A stretch of DNA of 41,147 bases from Lachnospiraceae bacterium (GCA_015258095.1 JABZIV010000016.1:1-41147); one strand, 5' to 3'. Numbered from the stretch's first letter, positions 17,465-25,704 are shown. Notes: a model not told the origin generated them from the letters alone. Translations and numbers: made by a program.

Positions 17465-17989
17465 ATGACCACAGAAGCTTTAACGCAATACAAATTAATG
17501 ATTCTATACCTGCTTCGCTCTGTCAATTACCCTCTGACCAATAGCCAGCTCAGCGGATTCTTTCTGGATAATGAATACACCACCTATTTTACTTTACAGG
17601 AATGTATCTCCGACCTTGTAGAAGCTACCCTGATTTCCTGTCACCAGAGTCAAAGTACGACCCGCTATGAAATCACGGAAGAAGGAAAGCAGACTCTTCA
17701 TTTCTTTGAAGACGAGATTCCCTCCATCGCCAAGGAGGATATGGAACAATTTCTACACAAAAATAAGTTTCGTTTGCAAAACGAAGCCGCCGTATACAGC
17801 GATTACACAAAGGAAGAAAACGGCGACTATCTGGTGCAGGCGGAACTTCGTGAAAAAAATGATCTCCTCTGTCGACTCCATCTCTCCGTTCCGGACGAAG
17901 AAAGTGCCAAAAACGCCTGTAAAAAATGGAAAGAGAAGAGTGGGAAAATCTATTCCTATCTTCTCTCTACACTTCTTGATGAAAATTAA
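17465..17989 (+). CDS. DUF4364 family winged-helix protein
   Basis: A 174-residue cytosolic protein. The N-terminal 75 residues form a winged-helix-type DNA-binding domain (segments KLMILYLLRSVNYPLTNSQL and TSRYEITEEGKQ-like wing, here TTRYEITEEGKQTLHFFEDE). The C-terminal half is a mixed alpha/beta domain of unknown ligand (segment YLVQAELREKNDLLCRLHLS). DUF4364 is widespread in clostridia and is presumed to be a transcriptional regulator. It is a single plus-strand gene between two long minus-strand runs, with its own promoter and its terminator inside the 3' end of the convergent aminotransferase gene. It could regulate the divergent DUF5717 operon; nothing in the sequence proves that. Confidence 0.8.
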   Translation: MTTEALTQYKLMILYLLRSVNYPLTNSQLSGFFLDNEYTTYFTLQECISDLVEATLISCHQSQSTTRYEITEEGKQTLHFFEDEIPSIAKEDMEQFLHKNKFRLQNEAAVYSDYTKEENGDYLVQAELREKNDLLCRLHLSVPDEESAKNACKKWKEKSGKIYSYLLSTLLDEN

Positions 17990-17995
17990 AAATAT

Positions 17996-19309
17996 TTATA
18001 CATTGCAGAAGGGGAGCCCTTCTGTTTTTTCTTTTAGAAATTTCTCTACACTGACAAGCTTTACAACCAGGCAGAAAAGCTCCGTGGCAATACGAAGGTC
18101 CTCCAAGGGCGGATACGTCGGTGCAATACGGATATTGCTGTCCTCCGGATCCTTATGATAAGGAAATGTTGCTCCGGCAGGAGTCAGCTTTACCCCCGCC
18201 TTCTTGCACTTCTCTACCACCCGTTTCGCACAGCCCGGAAGCGTCTCAAAACTGATAAAATAGCCTCCTTTCGGCTTCGTCCACTCTCCGACACCGAGAC
18301 CCGAAAGGTTCTTGTCGAATACCGACTCTACCATCTCAAACTTAGGGCGGATAATGTTGGCGTGTTTCATCATGTGCTTCACCATTCCGTGAATATCCTC
18401 AAAGAAGCGCACATGACGAAGCTGATTCACCTTATCGTGTCCGATGGTCTGGTACTGCATCTGTTTCTTGATATCTTCCATGTTGTTTAAACTGGTCGCC
18501 ATGGAAGCAATCCCCGAGCCCGGGAAAGAAATCTTCGATGTCGAAGCAAATTTATAAACCAAGTCCGGATTTCCCGCCCTCTTACATTCCGCCAGAATCT
18601 CAATCAGATAGTCCTGATCATGATCATAGAGGTGATGCATCCCATAGGCATTATCCCAGTAGATTCGAAAATCTTTCGCCTTCGGCTTTAACCTTGCAAA
18701 GCGACGAACCGTTTCATCCGAGTAACTGTATCCCTGCGGATTACTGTACTTCGGCACACACCAGATTCCCTTGATACTCTCATCCGAAGAAACCAGTTCT
18801 TCCACCATATCCATGTCGGGACCGTTCTCCGTCATCGGTACATTGATCATCTCTATCCCGAAATACTCCGTGATGGCAAAATGTCTGTCATACCCCGGTA
18901 CCGGACAGAGCCACTTAATCTTATCCAGCTTGCACCAGGGCGTATTACCCATCACACCGTGGGTATACGAACGGGAAATCGAATCATACATGACATTCAA
19001 AGAAGAGTTTCCGAAGATAATGATGTTGTCCGGATTATTTTCCATCATATCGGAAAGCAGTTCCTTCGCTTCGGTAATGCCTCCCAGAACACCGTAATTT
19101 CGAACGTCAAAACCGTCGACAGAGCACATATCCGCCTCGCTGCTCAGTGCATCCATCATCCCGTTACTCAAATCCAGCTGATCCAAACTGGGCTTTCCTC
19201 TACTCATATCCAGATTCAAGTCCATATTCTGGTACTCTCTGTACTTCTGCTTTAAATCCTTTCGAAGTTCTTCCAATTCCTCAAGAGATAAATCCTGATA
19301 CTGTTCCAT
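17996..19309 (-). CDS. Type Ic aspartate aminotransferase-like PLP enzyme
   Basis: A 437-residue fold-type I PLP enzyme of the aspartate aminotransferase type Ic group (Asp_aminotransf / MocR-like family), which swaps amino groups between aspartate and 2-oxoglutarate. Visible features: the substrate-side MSRGKPSLDQLDLSNGM near the N terminus, the cofactor segment IIIFGNSSLNVMYDSISRSY, NPQGYSYSDETVRRF, IYWDNAYGMHHLY with the Asp that contacts the pyridine nitrogen, the Schiff-base lysine in FASTSKISFPGSG, and the carboxylate-binding Arg in NIRIAPTYPP. A GAGGAGG-type site precedes the ATG. The last 20 codons contain the hairpin that terminates the convergent DUF4364 gene. Confidence 0.88.
   Translation of the reverse strand: MEQYQDLSLEELEELRKDLKQKYREYQNMDLNLDMSRGKPSLDQLDLSNGMMDALSSEADMCSVDGFDVRNYGVLGGITEAKELLSDMMENNPDNIIIFGNSSLNVMYDSISRSYTHGVMGNTPWCKLDKIKWLCPVPGYDRHFAITEYFGIEMINVPMTENGPDMDMVEELVSSDESIKGIWCVPKYSNPQGYSYSDETVRRFARLKPKAKDFRIYWDNAYGMHHLYDHDQDYLIEILAECKRAGNPDLVYKFASTSKISFPGSGIASMATSLNNMEDIKKQMQYQTIGHDKVNQLRHVRFFEDIHGMVKHMMKHANIIRPKFEMVESVFDKNLSGLGVGEWTKPKGGYFISFETLPGCAKRVVEKCKKAGVKLTPAGATFPYHKDPEDSNIRIAPTYPPLEDLRIATELFCLVVKLVSVEKFLKEKTEGLPFCNV
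18006..18030 (+). terminator. Terminator of the DUF4364 gene, inside the aminotransferase coding end
   Basis: An 8-bp stem (CAGAAGGG 18006-18013, CCCTTCTG 18017-18024) with a 3-nt loop and six T (18025-18030). On the other strand the same bases encode the aminotransferase C-terminal residues TEGLPFCNV. Confidence 0.85.
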
Positions 19310-19366
19310 TCTGCCTCCTCTTGTTCAGACAAACTGATTCTATACTCTACTGACGACCTATAAAGC

Positions 19367-19978
19367 TTACTGCTTCCCCGCAGAAAGTAAAGCATTGTTC
19401 TCCAATTCTTTTACCCGATTCTCTAAAAACTGCACTTCTCTTTCCGCTACACTGTCCTCCGGATATCGGCTGCTATACTGGGTAAATGCCTCGTATGCCT
19501 TCTTCCACTCCCCTGCCTTTTCAAGATATACCGCTTCGTTGTACTCCAGCTCTCTATCATTCGTTAAGCCTTTCGCCTTCGCCTCATCCAGATATTTTCT
19601 TGCAGAAGAGAGATCTTCCTTGTTCAATGCTTCTCCGGCAGACTGTACACATTCCTTTGCTTTAATCAAATCCGTAAGTTTTGCATACTTCTTCCCGGTG
19701 AGCGTCTCCACATTTTTTAAATCTTCCGCTGCATCACCGAGCTTTCCAAGATGAATCTCCGCCTCCACCTTGTACAGAAGAATATCGAACTGCACCGTTC
19801 CGACCTTCCCCTTACTTTTATCCAGGGCGAGGTTAAAGTTCTCCAATGCCTTCTTCGCATCCCCCTTTTCTAAAGCGGTGATTCCCTCTTTCCGATATTC
19901 TTTTACCACATTTTTACAGGCGGTCAAGCTGCACAGTATCATAAGAAACAGTAAAATTATCCTTCTTTTACACTGCAT
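19367..19978 (-). CDS. Lipoprotein with TPR-like repeats
   Basis: A 203-residue protein. The lipoprotein signal peptide ends in SLTAC, with Cys21 as the lipidation site. The mature part is wholly helical with three or four TPR-like hairpins: EYRKEGITALEKGDAKKALE, LLYKVEAEIHLGKLGDAAED, and LEYNEAVYLEKAGEWKKAYE. It is anchored outside the membrane and probably binds a protein partner in the envelope. A GAGGGAG site precedes the ATG. It sits between the dUTPase and aminotransferase genes, 57 bp before the latter, in the scpA-led collinear run. No enzymatic motif is visible. Confidence 0.75.
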   Translation of the reverse strand: MQCKRRIILLFLMILCSLTACKNVVKEYRKEGITALEKGDAKKALENFNLALDKSKGKVGTVQFDILLYKVEAEIHLGKLGDAAEDLKNVETLTGKKYAKLTDLIKAKECVQSAGEALNKEDLSSARKYLDEAKAKGLTNDRELEYNEAVYLEKAGEWKKAYEAFTQYSSRYPEDSVAEREVQFLENRVKELENNALLSAGKQ

Positions 19979-19992
19979 TTTTCTCCCTCATC

Positions 19993-20430
19993 CTACGACT
20001 TTCCTGTCGTCCCAAATCCTCCGCGATCCGCATGGTTTAGATGCTCCACTTCCACGAAATGAATCTCCGCCTGGTGTTTTGCAATCCGAAACTGTCCAAT
20101 CCGATCATTGATATGCATCTCCGTATCCCGCATGGCCAGAATCGGCATATGAATGATATCATTATCCCCGCAAAAAGACTCATCCACCACGCCCATGGCG
20201 TTGGTCTGTATGACACCAAAATTCTTAAAGGCGGAACTGCGCGGTAAAATCCACATTTCGTATCCCTTCGGGAGTTCCACCGAAATGCCCATGCTGATTA
20301 AGCGAAACTCTCCCGCCTTCATTTTCACTTCTTCGGCAACCCTTAAATCAATCCAGTCACTCTTTCCGTCAATATAGCGTAATTTTTCCAACTCTTTCAC
20401 GTGATACTTAATCTTTATCTTCTCTTCCAT
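19993..20430 (-). CDS. dut: dUTP diphosphatase (dUTPase), trimeric family
   Basis: Hydrolyses dUTP to dUMP and pyrophosphate, keeping uracil out of DNA and feeding dTMP synthesis. Five family motifs are readable in 145 residues: SDWIDLRVAEE (1), PRSSAFKNFGVIQTNAMG (2), VVDESFCGDN (3), NDRIGQFRI (4) and RGGFGTTGKS (5), the C-terminal arm. Motif 3 has VVDESFCGD where most bacteria have GVIDSDYRGE, a variant seen in clostridial forms. The start at 20430 (MEEKIKIKYH) is chosen because AAGGG lies about 9 nt upstream. The acidic repeat ORF overlaps the first 16 nt in another frame. Confidence 0.9.
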   Translation of the reverse strand: MEEKIKIKYHVKELEKLRYIDGKSDWIDLRVAEEVKMKAGEFRLISMGISVELPKGYEMWILPRSSAFKNFGVIQTNAMGVVDESFCGDNDIIHMPILAMRDTEMHINDRIGQFRIAKHQAEIHFVEVEHLNHADRGGFGTTGKS

Positions 20431-20702
20431 TTCCACCATCCCTTGATCCATGCATTTCTCTGTCTGCCTATTTCTTCCCTATACATCTTTGTCCGGCAGG
20501 CTCTCTTCCATTTGGAAAATAGTTTTCTCGGGCTTTCCGCAAGGCTTTCCCCGCTTTCCTCAAACAGTTCCGCTGTAGCCTCTTCTTCGCTTTCCTCAAA
20601 CAGTTCCGCTGTAGCCTCTTCTTCGCGTTCCGTAAGCGACTCCGCTGTAGTCTCTTCTTCGCGTTCGTCCGCCTCCCATGAAGTCTCTTCCGGCTCGTCC
20701 AA
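20415..20702 (-). CDS. Uncertain ORF: acidic 12-residue repeat protein after scpB
   Basis: An open frame of up to 95 residues from a possible TTG at 20702. It is open further upstream to the scpB end, but without a start codon or good ribosome site. The product is strongly acidic, with tandem 12-residue units (EESEEEATAELF twice, a diverged third), then a basic C terminus rich in Trp and Lys. The bias continues the acidic tail of ScpB in a different frame, so it may be a separate small gene, a frameshifted ScpB extension, or degenerate sequence. A basic frame (repeats of KKRLQRNCLRKA) is also open and is probably a shadow. No function is suggested. Confidence 0.25.
   Translation of the reverse strand: MDEPEETSWEADEREEETTAESLTEREEEATAELFEESEEEATAELFEESGESLAESPRKLFSKWKRACRTKMYREEIGRQRNAWIKGWWKWKRR
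20552..20659. repeat. 36-bp tandem repeat (two identical units plus one diverged)
   Basis: Units 20552-20587 and 20588-20623 are identical. Unit 20624-20659 shares the CCGCTGTAG core and the CTCTTCTT end. The unit length is a multiple of three, which keeps every frame open and suggests slippage-driven copy-number change. Confidence 0.85.
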
Positions 20703-20749
20703 ATAGGCGAGAATAAGGCTTTCACTATCTTCCTCGGAATCAAACCTGC

Positions 20750-21508
20750 CTACTGTTCCGGGTCTTCTGCGTTCGCTTCCTCCGTTCCTTCTTCCTCTAT
20801 ATCCTCTTCCACGGTTTCTTCTCTATTTTCCGCTGTTTCTATTTCCTCTCCATCTTCCGGGTCCTCTTCCATATCCAGTCCGAAGCTATCCTTCAACTCC
20901 TCCGTTACTTCCTCCTTCAGAAGCTTCTCCATATCCTCCGGAAGACCCGGTAATTCTTTTAAGGAATCCACACCGAAACGATTTAAAAATTCTTCCGTCG
21001 TGGCAAAGAGCATCGGTCTCCCCGGCGCATCCAGTCTCCCTACTTCCTCGATAAGCCCATACTCCACAAGGCGATTCACCGCATGATCCGACTTAACACC
21101 GCGAATCCGCTCTATTTCCACCTTCGTAATCGGTTGGCAGTAGGCTATGATGGACAAGGTCTCCAGCGCCACATCGGAAAGCACCGGCTTTCGTGGACTC
21201 TTCACTACACGAATCAGGCCTTCATAGGTCTTCGGGTGACTGACCATCTGGTAACGGTCCTCCAGTTTCTTAATCAGAAGTCCCTCCTGCCTTTCTTCGT
21301 AACGTGCCCTTAGACGTTCCGCTGCAAGAATCGCTCCTTCTTTTCCCATATTGAGACAAATGGCTATCTCTTCTACGGAAACGGAACGTCCCAGAGAAAA
21401 GAGCAGTGCTTCTACCTGGTTTTCTTCTTCCTTTTGCCGTATCCGATCCTCTTCTTCGATTTCCTCCCCCAAATTCGGCAACAGGGAAATCTGTCCAAAC
21501 TCTTCCAA
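20750..21508 (-). CDS. scpB: ScpB, segregation and condensation protein B
   Basis: Partner of ScpA and SMC in the bacterial condensin, which organises and separates chromosomes. Two winged-helix domains are visible: VEALLFSLGRSVSVEEIAIC in the first, and VLSDVALETLSIIAYCQPIT with the IRGVKSDHAVNRLVEYGLI helix-turn-helix in the second. The C-terminal 60 residues are an acidic low-complexity tail (SFGLDMEEDPEDGEEIETAE and onward), unusually long. The start is TTG 21508 with AGGAGG 7 nt upstream, giving 252 residues; the more upstream TTG has no ribosome site. It lies 73 bp after scpA. Confidence 0.92.
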   Translation of the reverse strand: MEEFGQISLLPNLGEEIEEEDRIRQKEEENQVEALLFSLGRSVSVEEIAICLNMGKEGAILAAERLRARYEERQEGLLIKKLEDRYQMVSHPKTYEGLIRVVKSPRKPVLSDVALETLSIIAYCQPITKVEIERIRGVKSDHAVNRLVEYGLIEEVGRLDAPGRPMLFATTEEFLNRFGVDSLKELPGLPEDMEKLLKEEVTEELKDSFGLDMEEDPEDGEEIETAENREETVEEDIEEEGTEEANAEDPEQ

Positions 21509-21581
21509 AAAAGTTCCTCCTACTATTGCATCTTCGCCCAATCAACACAGCTATGACATCCTTTTTTATGCCTCTTTCTCT

Positions 21582-22397
21582 CTAATCAAACTCTTCGATG
21601 TCCTCCATCTTCAAGTCCTCCGGACTCTCCTCCAAAGCATCTTCTCTAACTTCAATATTCAAATCGGAAAAAGCCCTTTCCTGGGTTAAGCTGATTTTCC
21701 CCATCTTCATCAATTCCAATATGGCCAGGAAACTGACTACTTTTTCCGTCTTTCCCTTTGCATGATGGAGCATTTGCCGGAAGGAAAATCTGCCGTGGGC
21801 TCTGGCATAAGCCAGCACATCTTTGATTTTCCCCTGTAAACTGATCTTCTCCCTCTTAATCTTTCCGAAATTAGAGCGGAGCGTATCTTTTCGATCTTCT
21901 TTCCTTCGAAGAATATCCCGCATCGTTTCCCTCAGCCGCAAGAGATCAATCCCCTTCAACAAGGCGGAAACATCAAGAGGCGGACTGTATCGTTCCACTT
22001 CCTCCGGAATACTCGGCTCTTTCCGCATACTTTGCGGTGCCGTCTCTTCTTTCTTCTCCAGAAGTTTCCCCATCATCTTATATCTTTTATATTCCAAGAG
22101 ACGTTGCACGAGCTCATCCCGGACATCTCCCTCCTCTTCCTCTTCCTCATTCTTCGGAAGAAGCATCTTTGCCTTGATTTCCAGAAGGGTTACCGCCATA
22201 ATCAGAAAATCCGAAACGATTTCGAGATCCTCTTCTTCCATCTGATTCACATACGCAAGGTACTGCTCGGTAATCTGCACGATAGGAATGTCATAGATAT
22301 CAATTTTATTTTTTTCAATAAGATGCAGGAGAAGGTCAAGCGGTCCTTCAAAAGCATCCAATTTATAGGAAATCAGCTTTTCTTTCTCTTCAAACAT
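21582..22397 (-). CDS. scpA: ScpA, segregation and condensation protein A (kleisin)
   Basis: Kleisin subunit that bridges the SMC head and neck and recruits ScpB. The N-terminal signature ISYKLDAFEGPLDLLLHLIE is followed by KIDIYDIPIVQITEQYLAYV. The middle is charged and variable. The C-terminal winged helix is FSFRQMLHHAKGKTEKVVSF then LAILELMKMGKISLTQE. The 271-residue length is normal. A GAGGAGA-type site precedes the ATG. It appears to be the first gene of the scpA-scpB-dut-lipoprotein-aminotransferase run, with a possible promoter at 22430-22458. Confidence 0.94.
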   Translation of the reverse strand: MFEEKEKLISYKLDAFEGPLDLLLHLIEKNKIDIYDIPIVQITEQYLAYVNQMEEEDLEIVSDFLIMAVTLLEIKAKMLLPKNEEEEEEGDVRDELVQRLLEYKRYKMMGKLLEKKEETAPQSMRKEPSIPEEVERYSPPLDVSALLKGIDLLRLRETMRDILRRKEDRKDTLRSNFGKIKREKISLQGKIKDVLAYARAHGRFSFRQMLHHAKGKTEKVVSFLAILELMKMGKISLTQERAFSDLNIEVREDALEESPEDLKMEDIEEFD

Positions 22398-22429
22398 CGC
22401 GTCTCCTCTTACACCGCGTAATCTGTTCC

Positions 22430-22458
22430 TCTATATTCTTGTCTACGAATAACGCCAA
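22430..22458 (-). promoter_or_regulatory. Possible promoter of the scpA operon
   Basis: On the minus strand: TTGGCG (22458-22453), a 17-bp spacer, TATAGA (22435-22430). Both hexamers match four of six consensus positions and sit about 35 bp before the scpA ATG. Confidence 0.45.
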
Positions 22459-22480
22459 AAGAGAGAACCCCGTAATTTTA

Positions 22481-23392
22481 CTATTCCTCCGGACACAAGT
22501 CAAAGCAAGATAGCTCCGGAAAATCATGAATCCGGATGTTCACGGTATGTGTCCCTAAGCCGCGACTGATAAAATAATATTGTTTTCCCTTTCGATGAAG
22601 CCCCCTTGCATTGCGCACAAAAAAACGAAACTGGGGGGTCATGAGGGCGAAAAAAGGAATCCCCACTGCCCCTCCGTGAAAATGCCCTGAAAGAACGAGG
22701 TCCACCGGACAGGCCAGCGCTTCCTCTTTGTAGAAAGGACTGTGACATAAAGCAATGGTAAACGTTTCTTTTTCACAATAGCCCTTCCTATTTTCGAGAG
22801 CGGAAATGGCGCTATTCCAAACCGCCCTTGTCTTCTCATCCAAGGCTTTCTTTTTTTTAAAGAGAAGCGCCTGATAATAGCTTAAATCGAGCGGCAAGCC
22901 AATAAGGCAGATTCCTCCCCGCTTTTCCGCTTCTTCCTCCGCCCATACCGCTCTCCCGTCTAGCTGCACGGTTTTCGAAAGAGCCTTCTCGAAGAGCGTC
23001 TTTCTTCCGCAGCATTCTTTTTTCGAAAAGAGTTTTTCTTCATGATTTCCAAAGGAATAGTAAACTCGGTATTTCCGCGTCAGTTCCTCCAGCAGAGCGA
23101 TTCCTTTCTCTACTCTATCCCTCTCGTCCGTGGGCTCCCCGGAACGGCTGACGGGAAGGTCTCCGCCAATCAGAACAAAGTCCGGATGACAACGGTCGAT
23201 TTCTTCCAAGAGCCTTTTGTTCCCGCATCCAAATTCCTTTTCATGTAAGTCGGAAAGGAAGACAAAGCGATAGGGGCTTTTTATTTTCTTAGAAAGAATT
23301 CTATAGTACTCCATAGTGAGTTGATTTCTTTCCCATTTCGAATAGATAGAGAGGAGTATCATGCATCCCAATATAGTTAATACTATTAACAT
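22481..23392 (-). CDS. Membrane-anchored calcineurin-like metallophosphoesterase
   Basis: A 303-residue protein. An N-terminal membrane helix (MLIVLTILGCMILLSIYSKW) is followed by a metallophosphoesterase domain with the ordered metal-binding motifs FLSDLHEKEFG, LIGGDLP, SFGNHEEK, ALCHSP and LSGHFHGGAVG. This is the YaeI/YkuE-like arrangement, whose members cleave phosphodiesters such as nucleotide sugars of lipid A or membrane lipids in other bacteria; the substrate here is unknown. The start at 23392 has AAAGGAG just upstream. The longer open frame to 23485 overlaps the divergent XRE gene start and has no ribosome site. Confidence 0.85.
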   Translation of the reverse strand: MLIVLTILGCMILLSIYSKWERNQLTMEYYRILSKKIKSPYRFVFLSDLHEKEFGCGNKRLLEEIDRCHPDFVLIGGDLPVSRSGEPTDERDRVEKGIALLEELTRKYRVYYSFGNHEEKLFSKKECCGRKTLFEKALSKTVQLDGRAVWAEEEAEKRGGICLIGLPLDLSYYQALLFKKKKALDEKTRAVWNSAISALENRKGYCEKETFTIALCHSPFYKEEALACPVDLVLSGHFHGGAVGIPFFALMTPQFRFFVRNARGLHRKGKQYYFISRGLGTHTVNIRIHDFPELSCFDLCPEE

Positions 23393-23483
23393 TCTTCTCC
23401 TTTCTAAAAAATTTAAGACTCTCGTGCTATGCTGAATACGAAATAGAAAGCAAATCATTTCCTCGACACAGAGAGGAGATACC

Positions 23484-23681
23484 ATGATTAGCTACGCCCC
23501 ATTTTGGCAACTGATGAAAAAAGAAAAGATGAGTCAATATCGCCTTATTCGTGAAAGGAAACTCTCTGCAGGTTTACTGAATCGTCTCCGAAACAATCAG
23601 CCTGTCTCAACGGAAAGCATCAAACAAATCTGCTTACTTTTCTCCTGCAATGTTTCCGACATTATGGAGTTTCTCATGTAA
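23484..23681 (+). CDS. Small XRE-type helix-turn-helix regulator
   Basis: A 65-residue protein that is essentially one Cro/C1-type DNA-binding domain. It has the helix pair MSQYRLIRERKLSAGLLNRL, then NNQPVSTESIKQICLLFSCN and VSDIMEFL. This minimal form is common in Firmicutes, where it often represses itself or a neighbour. AGAGGAGA lies 5 nt before the ATG. It is divergent from the phosphoesterase gene (91 bp apart), a natural target. The hairpin at 23748-23781 ends the transcript. Confidence 0.85.
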   Translation: MISYAPFWQLMKKEKMSQYRLIRERKLSAGLLNRLRNNQPVSTESIKQICLLFSCNVSDIMEFLM

Positions 23682-23747
23682 GAGCGTTTAAGGCAAACTT
23701 AGGACAAGGAGGTTCTATCCGTGGATACACAGCAATACGGTAAGACA

Positions 23748-23786
23748 AAAGGTCTGATAGAGCTTACTCTATCGGACCTTTTTCTT
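23748..23786. terminator. Bidirectional terminator between the XRE gene and ftsH
   Basis: A 15-bp stem (23748-23762 with 23767-23781, one wobble) and a 4-nt loop, with A-run on the left and T-run on the right, so it works on both strands. The ftsH stop codon (23766-23764) lies in the loop, so the right arm encodes the last ftsH residues. Confidence 0.85.
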
Positions 23787-25644
23787 TCTCCTGTACTTCC
23801 GAAAGAATCTTCATAAATTCTTTTCCGGTAATCGTTTCCTTCTCAATCAGGAATTTCGCAATTTCATCCAGCGCAAAACGGTTTTCCGAAAGAATCCGCT
23901 TCGACTCTTCATAACATTCTTTTAAGATGCGGGAAACCTCGCTATCCACCTCTGTTGCGGTATCATCCCCGCATTCCAGAACCGCTCTTCCTCCGAGATA
24001 CATATTCTCCTGTCTGGCCAGCCCCATAAGACCGAACTTATCGGACATCCCGTACTGAGTAACCATCGCTCTGGCAATCTTCGTTGCTTTCTCAATATCG
24101 TTGCTGGCACCGGTCGTAACCGTCTCAAAAACCAAATCTTCCGCGGCTCTGCCTGCTAAAAACTCCACTATCATGGCATGCAGTTCCGCTTTGGTATTCA
24201 GGTATTTCTCTTCTTCGGGAACCTGCATCACATAACCGAGGGCTCCCATCGTACGGGGTACAATCGTAATCTTTTGTACCGGTTCAGAATGCTTCTGAAT
24301 CGCAGCAACCAATGCATGCCCTACCTCATGATAGGACACGATTCTTCTCTCTTCTTTCGAGAGAATCCGGTCTTTCTTCTCTTTTCCGACAAGTACGACT
24401 TCCACTGCTTCAAAAAGATCCTTCTGACTGACCTTCTCCCTGCCGTTCTTTACCGCGGTAATCGCAGACTCGTTCATCATATTCGCAAGATCCGCTCCAA
24501 CAGCGCCGCTCGTTGCGAGTGCAATCTCATCAAAGTCTACCGTCTCATCCAGCTTAATGCCTTTCGCATGCACTTTTAAGACATTCACCCTACCCTTTAA
24601 ATCCGGCTTCTCGACGATGACCCGACGGTCAAATCTACCCGGACGAAGAAGCGCCGGATCCAGAATTTCCGGTCTGTTGGTCGCTCCCATGACCATGATG
24701 CCCTTTGCCGCATCAAAACCGTCCATTTCCGAAAGGAGCTGGTTCAGGGTCTGTTCCCGTTCATCATTTCCCCCGTAACGGTTATCTCTGCTTTTTCCAA
24801 TCGCATCAATTTCATCGATGAAAATAATACAGGGGGCGGACTGGTTTGCCTGCTTAAACAAGTCTCTGACACGACTGGCACCGACGCCGACAAACATCTC
24901 CACAAAATCGGAACCCGAGAGAGAATAAAACGGTACATGCGCTTCTCCGGCAACCGCCTTTGCCAGGAGGGTTTTTCCCGTTCCCGGCGGGCCGACAAGC
25001 AGCGCTCCTTTCGGGAGCTTCGCGCCTATCTCCGTGTACTTCGTCGGATTGTGCAGAAAGTCCACGATTTCAACCAGACTTTCTTTCGCTTCGTCTTCTC
25101 CGGCTACATCTTTGAAGGTAATTCCCGTCTCCTTCTGCATGTACATCTTTGCATTGGACTTTCCGACGCCCATAATCCCGCCGCCGGAACCGCCGACTCG
25201 CTTTGCCATGCCGTTCATAAACCAGAACAGAAGCACAAAAGGAAGCACTACACTGAGGACAATCTGAATGATGAAGCCGGAGTTGTCAGGCCTCTTTCGA
25301 ATCACTTCCACATTGTGCTGATACAATCTTTCTACGAGCTTTTCCGCATCCGCATTGACAGGGATAACGAAATAGGCGCTTGCCTCTTTCGGTTCCTTCC
25401 CCGTCGACTTCGGATATACTACAATCTGCCCGTCTCCCCACTCCACCTTCGCAACAAGATTTCGGTCTACCATGGACAGAAAGCTAGTATAACTTAACTC
25501 CTGATTCATCCCGCCGCCGGTAAAACGCTGCGCAAGCGTATAAATAAAGAACGTGACTGTAGCCGCTATCACCAAGATGAGAATCGTTTGCCCCATATTG
25601 GAAAAGCCGCCATTGTCTCCATCCTTAAAATCTTTATTATCCAT
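23764..25644 (-). CDS. ftsH: FtsH, membrane-anchored ATP-dependent zinc metalloprotease
   Basis: AAA+ protease that extracts and degrades misfolded membrane proteins and regulators. The 626 residues have helix 1 (about 20-38), an external loop, helix 2 (about 125-145), Walker A GPPGTGKT (218-225), Walker B IIFIDEID (273-280), the second region of homology ATNRPEILDPALLRPGRFDR, and the zinc site HEVGH (439-443), with a downstream EKATKIARAMVTQYGMSD region. All key residues are present. The ATG has AAGGAGA 5 nt upstream. The promoter is at 25676-25704. It is a single-gene unit; tilS and hpt, frequent neighbours elsewhere, are absent. Confidence 0.97.
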   Translation of the reverse strand: MDNKDFKDGDNGGFSNMGQTILILVIAATVTFFIYTLAQRFTGGGMNQELSYTSFLSMVDRNLVAKVEWGDGQIVVYPKSTGKEPKEASAYFVIPVNADAEKLVERLYQHNVEVIRKRPDNSGFIIQIVLSVVLPFVLLFWFMNGMAKRVGGSGGGIMGVGKSNAKMYMQKETGITFKDVAGEDEAKESLVEIVDFLHNPTKYTEIGAKLPKGALLVGPPGTGKTLLAKAVAGEAHVPFYSLSGSDFVEMFVGVGASRVRDLFKQANQSAPCIIFIDEIDAIGKSRDNRYGGNDEREQTLNQLLSEMDGFDAAKGIMVMGATNRPEILDPALLRPGRFDRRVIVEKPDLKGRVNVLKVHAKGIKLDETVDFDEIALATSGAVGADLANMMNESAITAVKNGREKVSQKDLFEAVEVVLVGKEKKDRILSKEERRIVSYHEVGHALVAAIQKHSEPVQKITIVPRTMGALGYVMQVPEEEKYLNTKAELHAMIVEFLAGRAAEDLVFETVTTGASNDIEKATKIARAMVTQYGMSDKFGLMGLARQENMYLGGRAVLECGDDTATEVDSEVSRILKECYEESKRILSENRFALDEIAKFLIEKETITGKEFMKILSEVQEKEKGPIE

Positions 25645-25675
25645 TCTACTCTCCTTCAGTTATAATACGCCTTTC

Positions 25676-25704
25676 ATTATAAGGAAGGGGCCGGAATCAG
25701 GCAA
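25676..25704 (-). promoter_or_regulatory. Sigma-A-type promoter of ftsH
   Basis: On the minus strand: TTGCCT (25704-25699), a 17-bp spacer, perfect TATAAT (25681-25676), about 30 bp before the ATG. Confidence 0.75.

Noticed and set aside
20552..20659. 36-bp repeats considered as a CRISPR array
   Set aside because: Units are directly adjacent with no spacers and lie in a coding-like acidic stretch.
20401..20706. Plus-strand frame with a hydrophobic start and Ser-rich repeats, resembling a surface adhesin
   Set aside because: It is antisense to the acidic 36-bp repeats; GTG start without ribosome site, and it begins inside dut.
20468..20743. Minus-strand basic repeat frame (KKRLQRNCLRKA units) after scpB
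   Set aside because: Same DNA repeat read in a third frame; the acidic frame matches the composition of the ScpB tail better. Neither is well supported.
22481..23485. Longer metallophosphoesterase start at 23485
   Set aside because: It would overlap the divergent XRE start and lacks a ribosome site; ATG 23392 has AAAGGAG and starts at the membrane helix.
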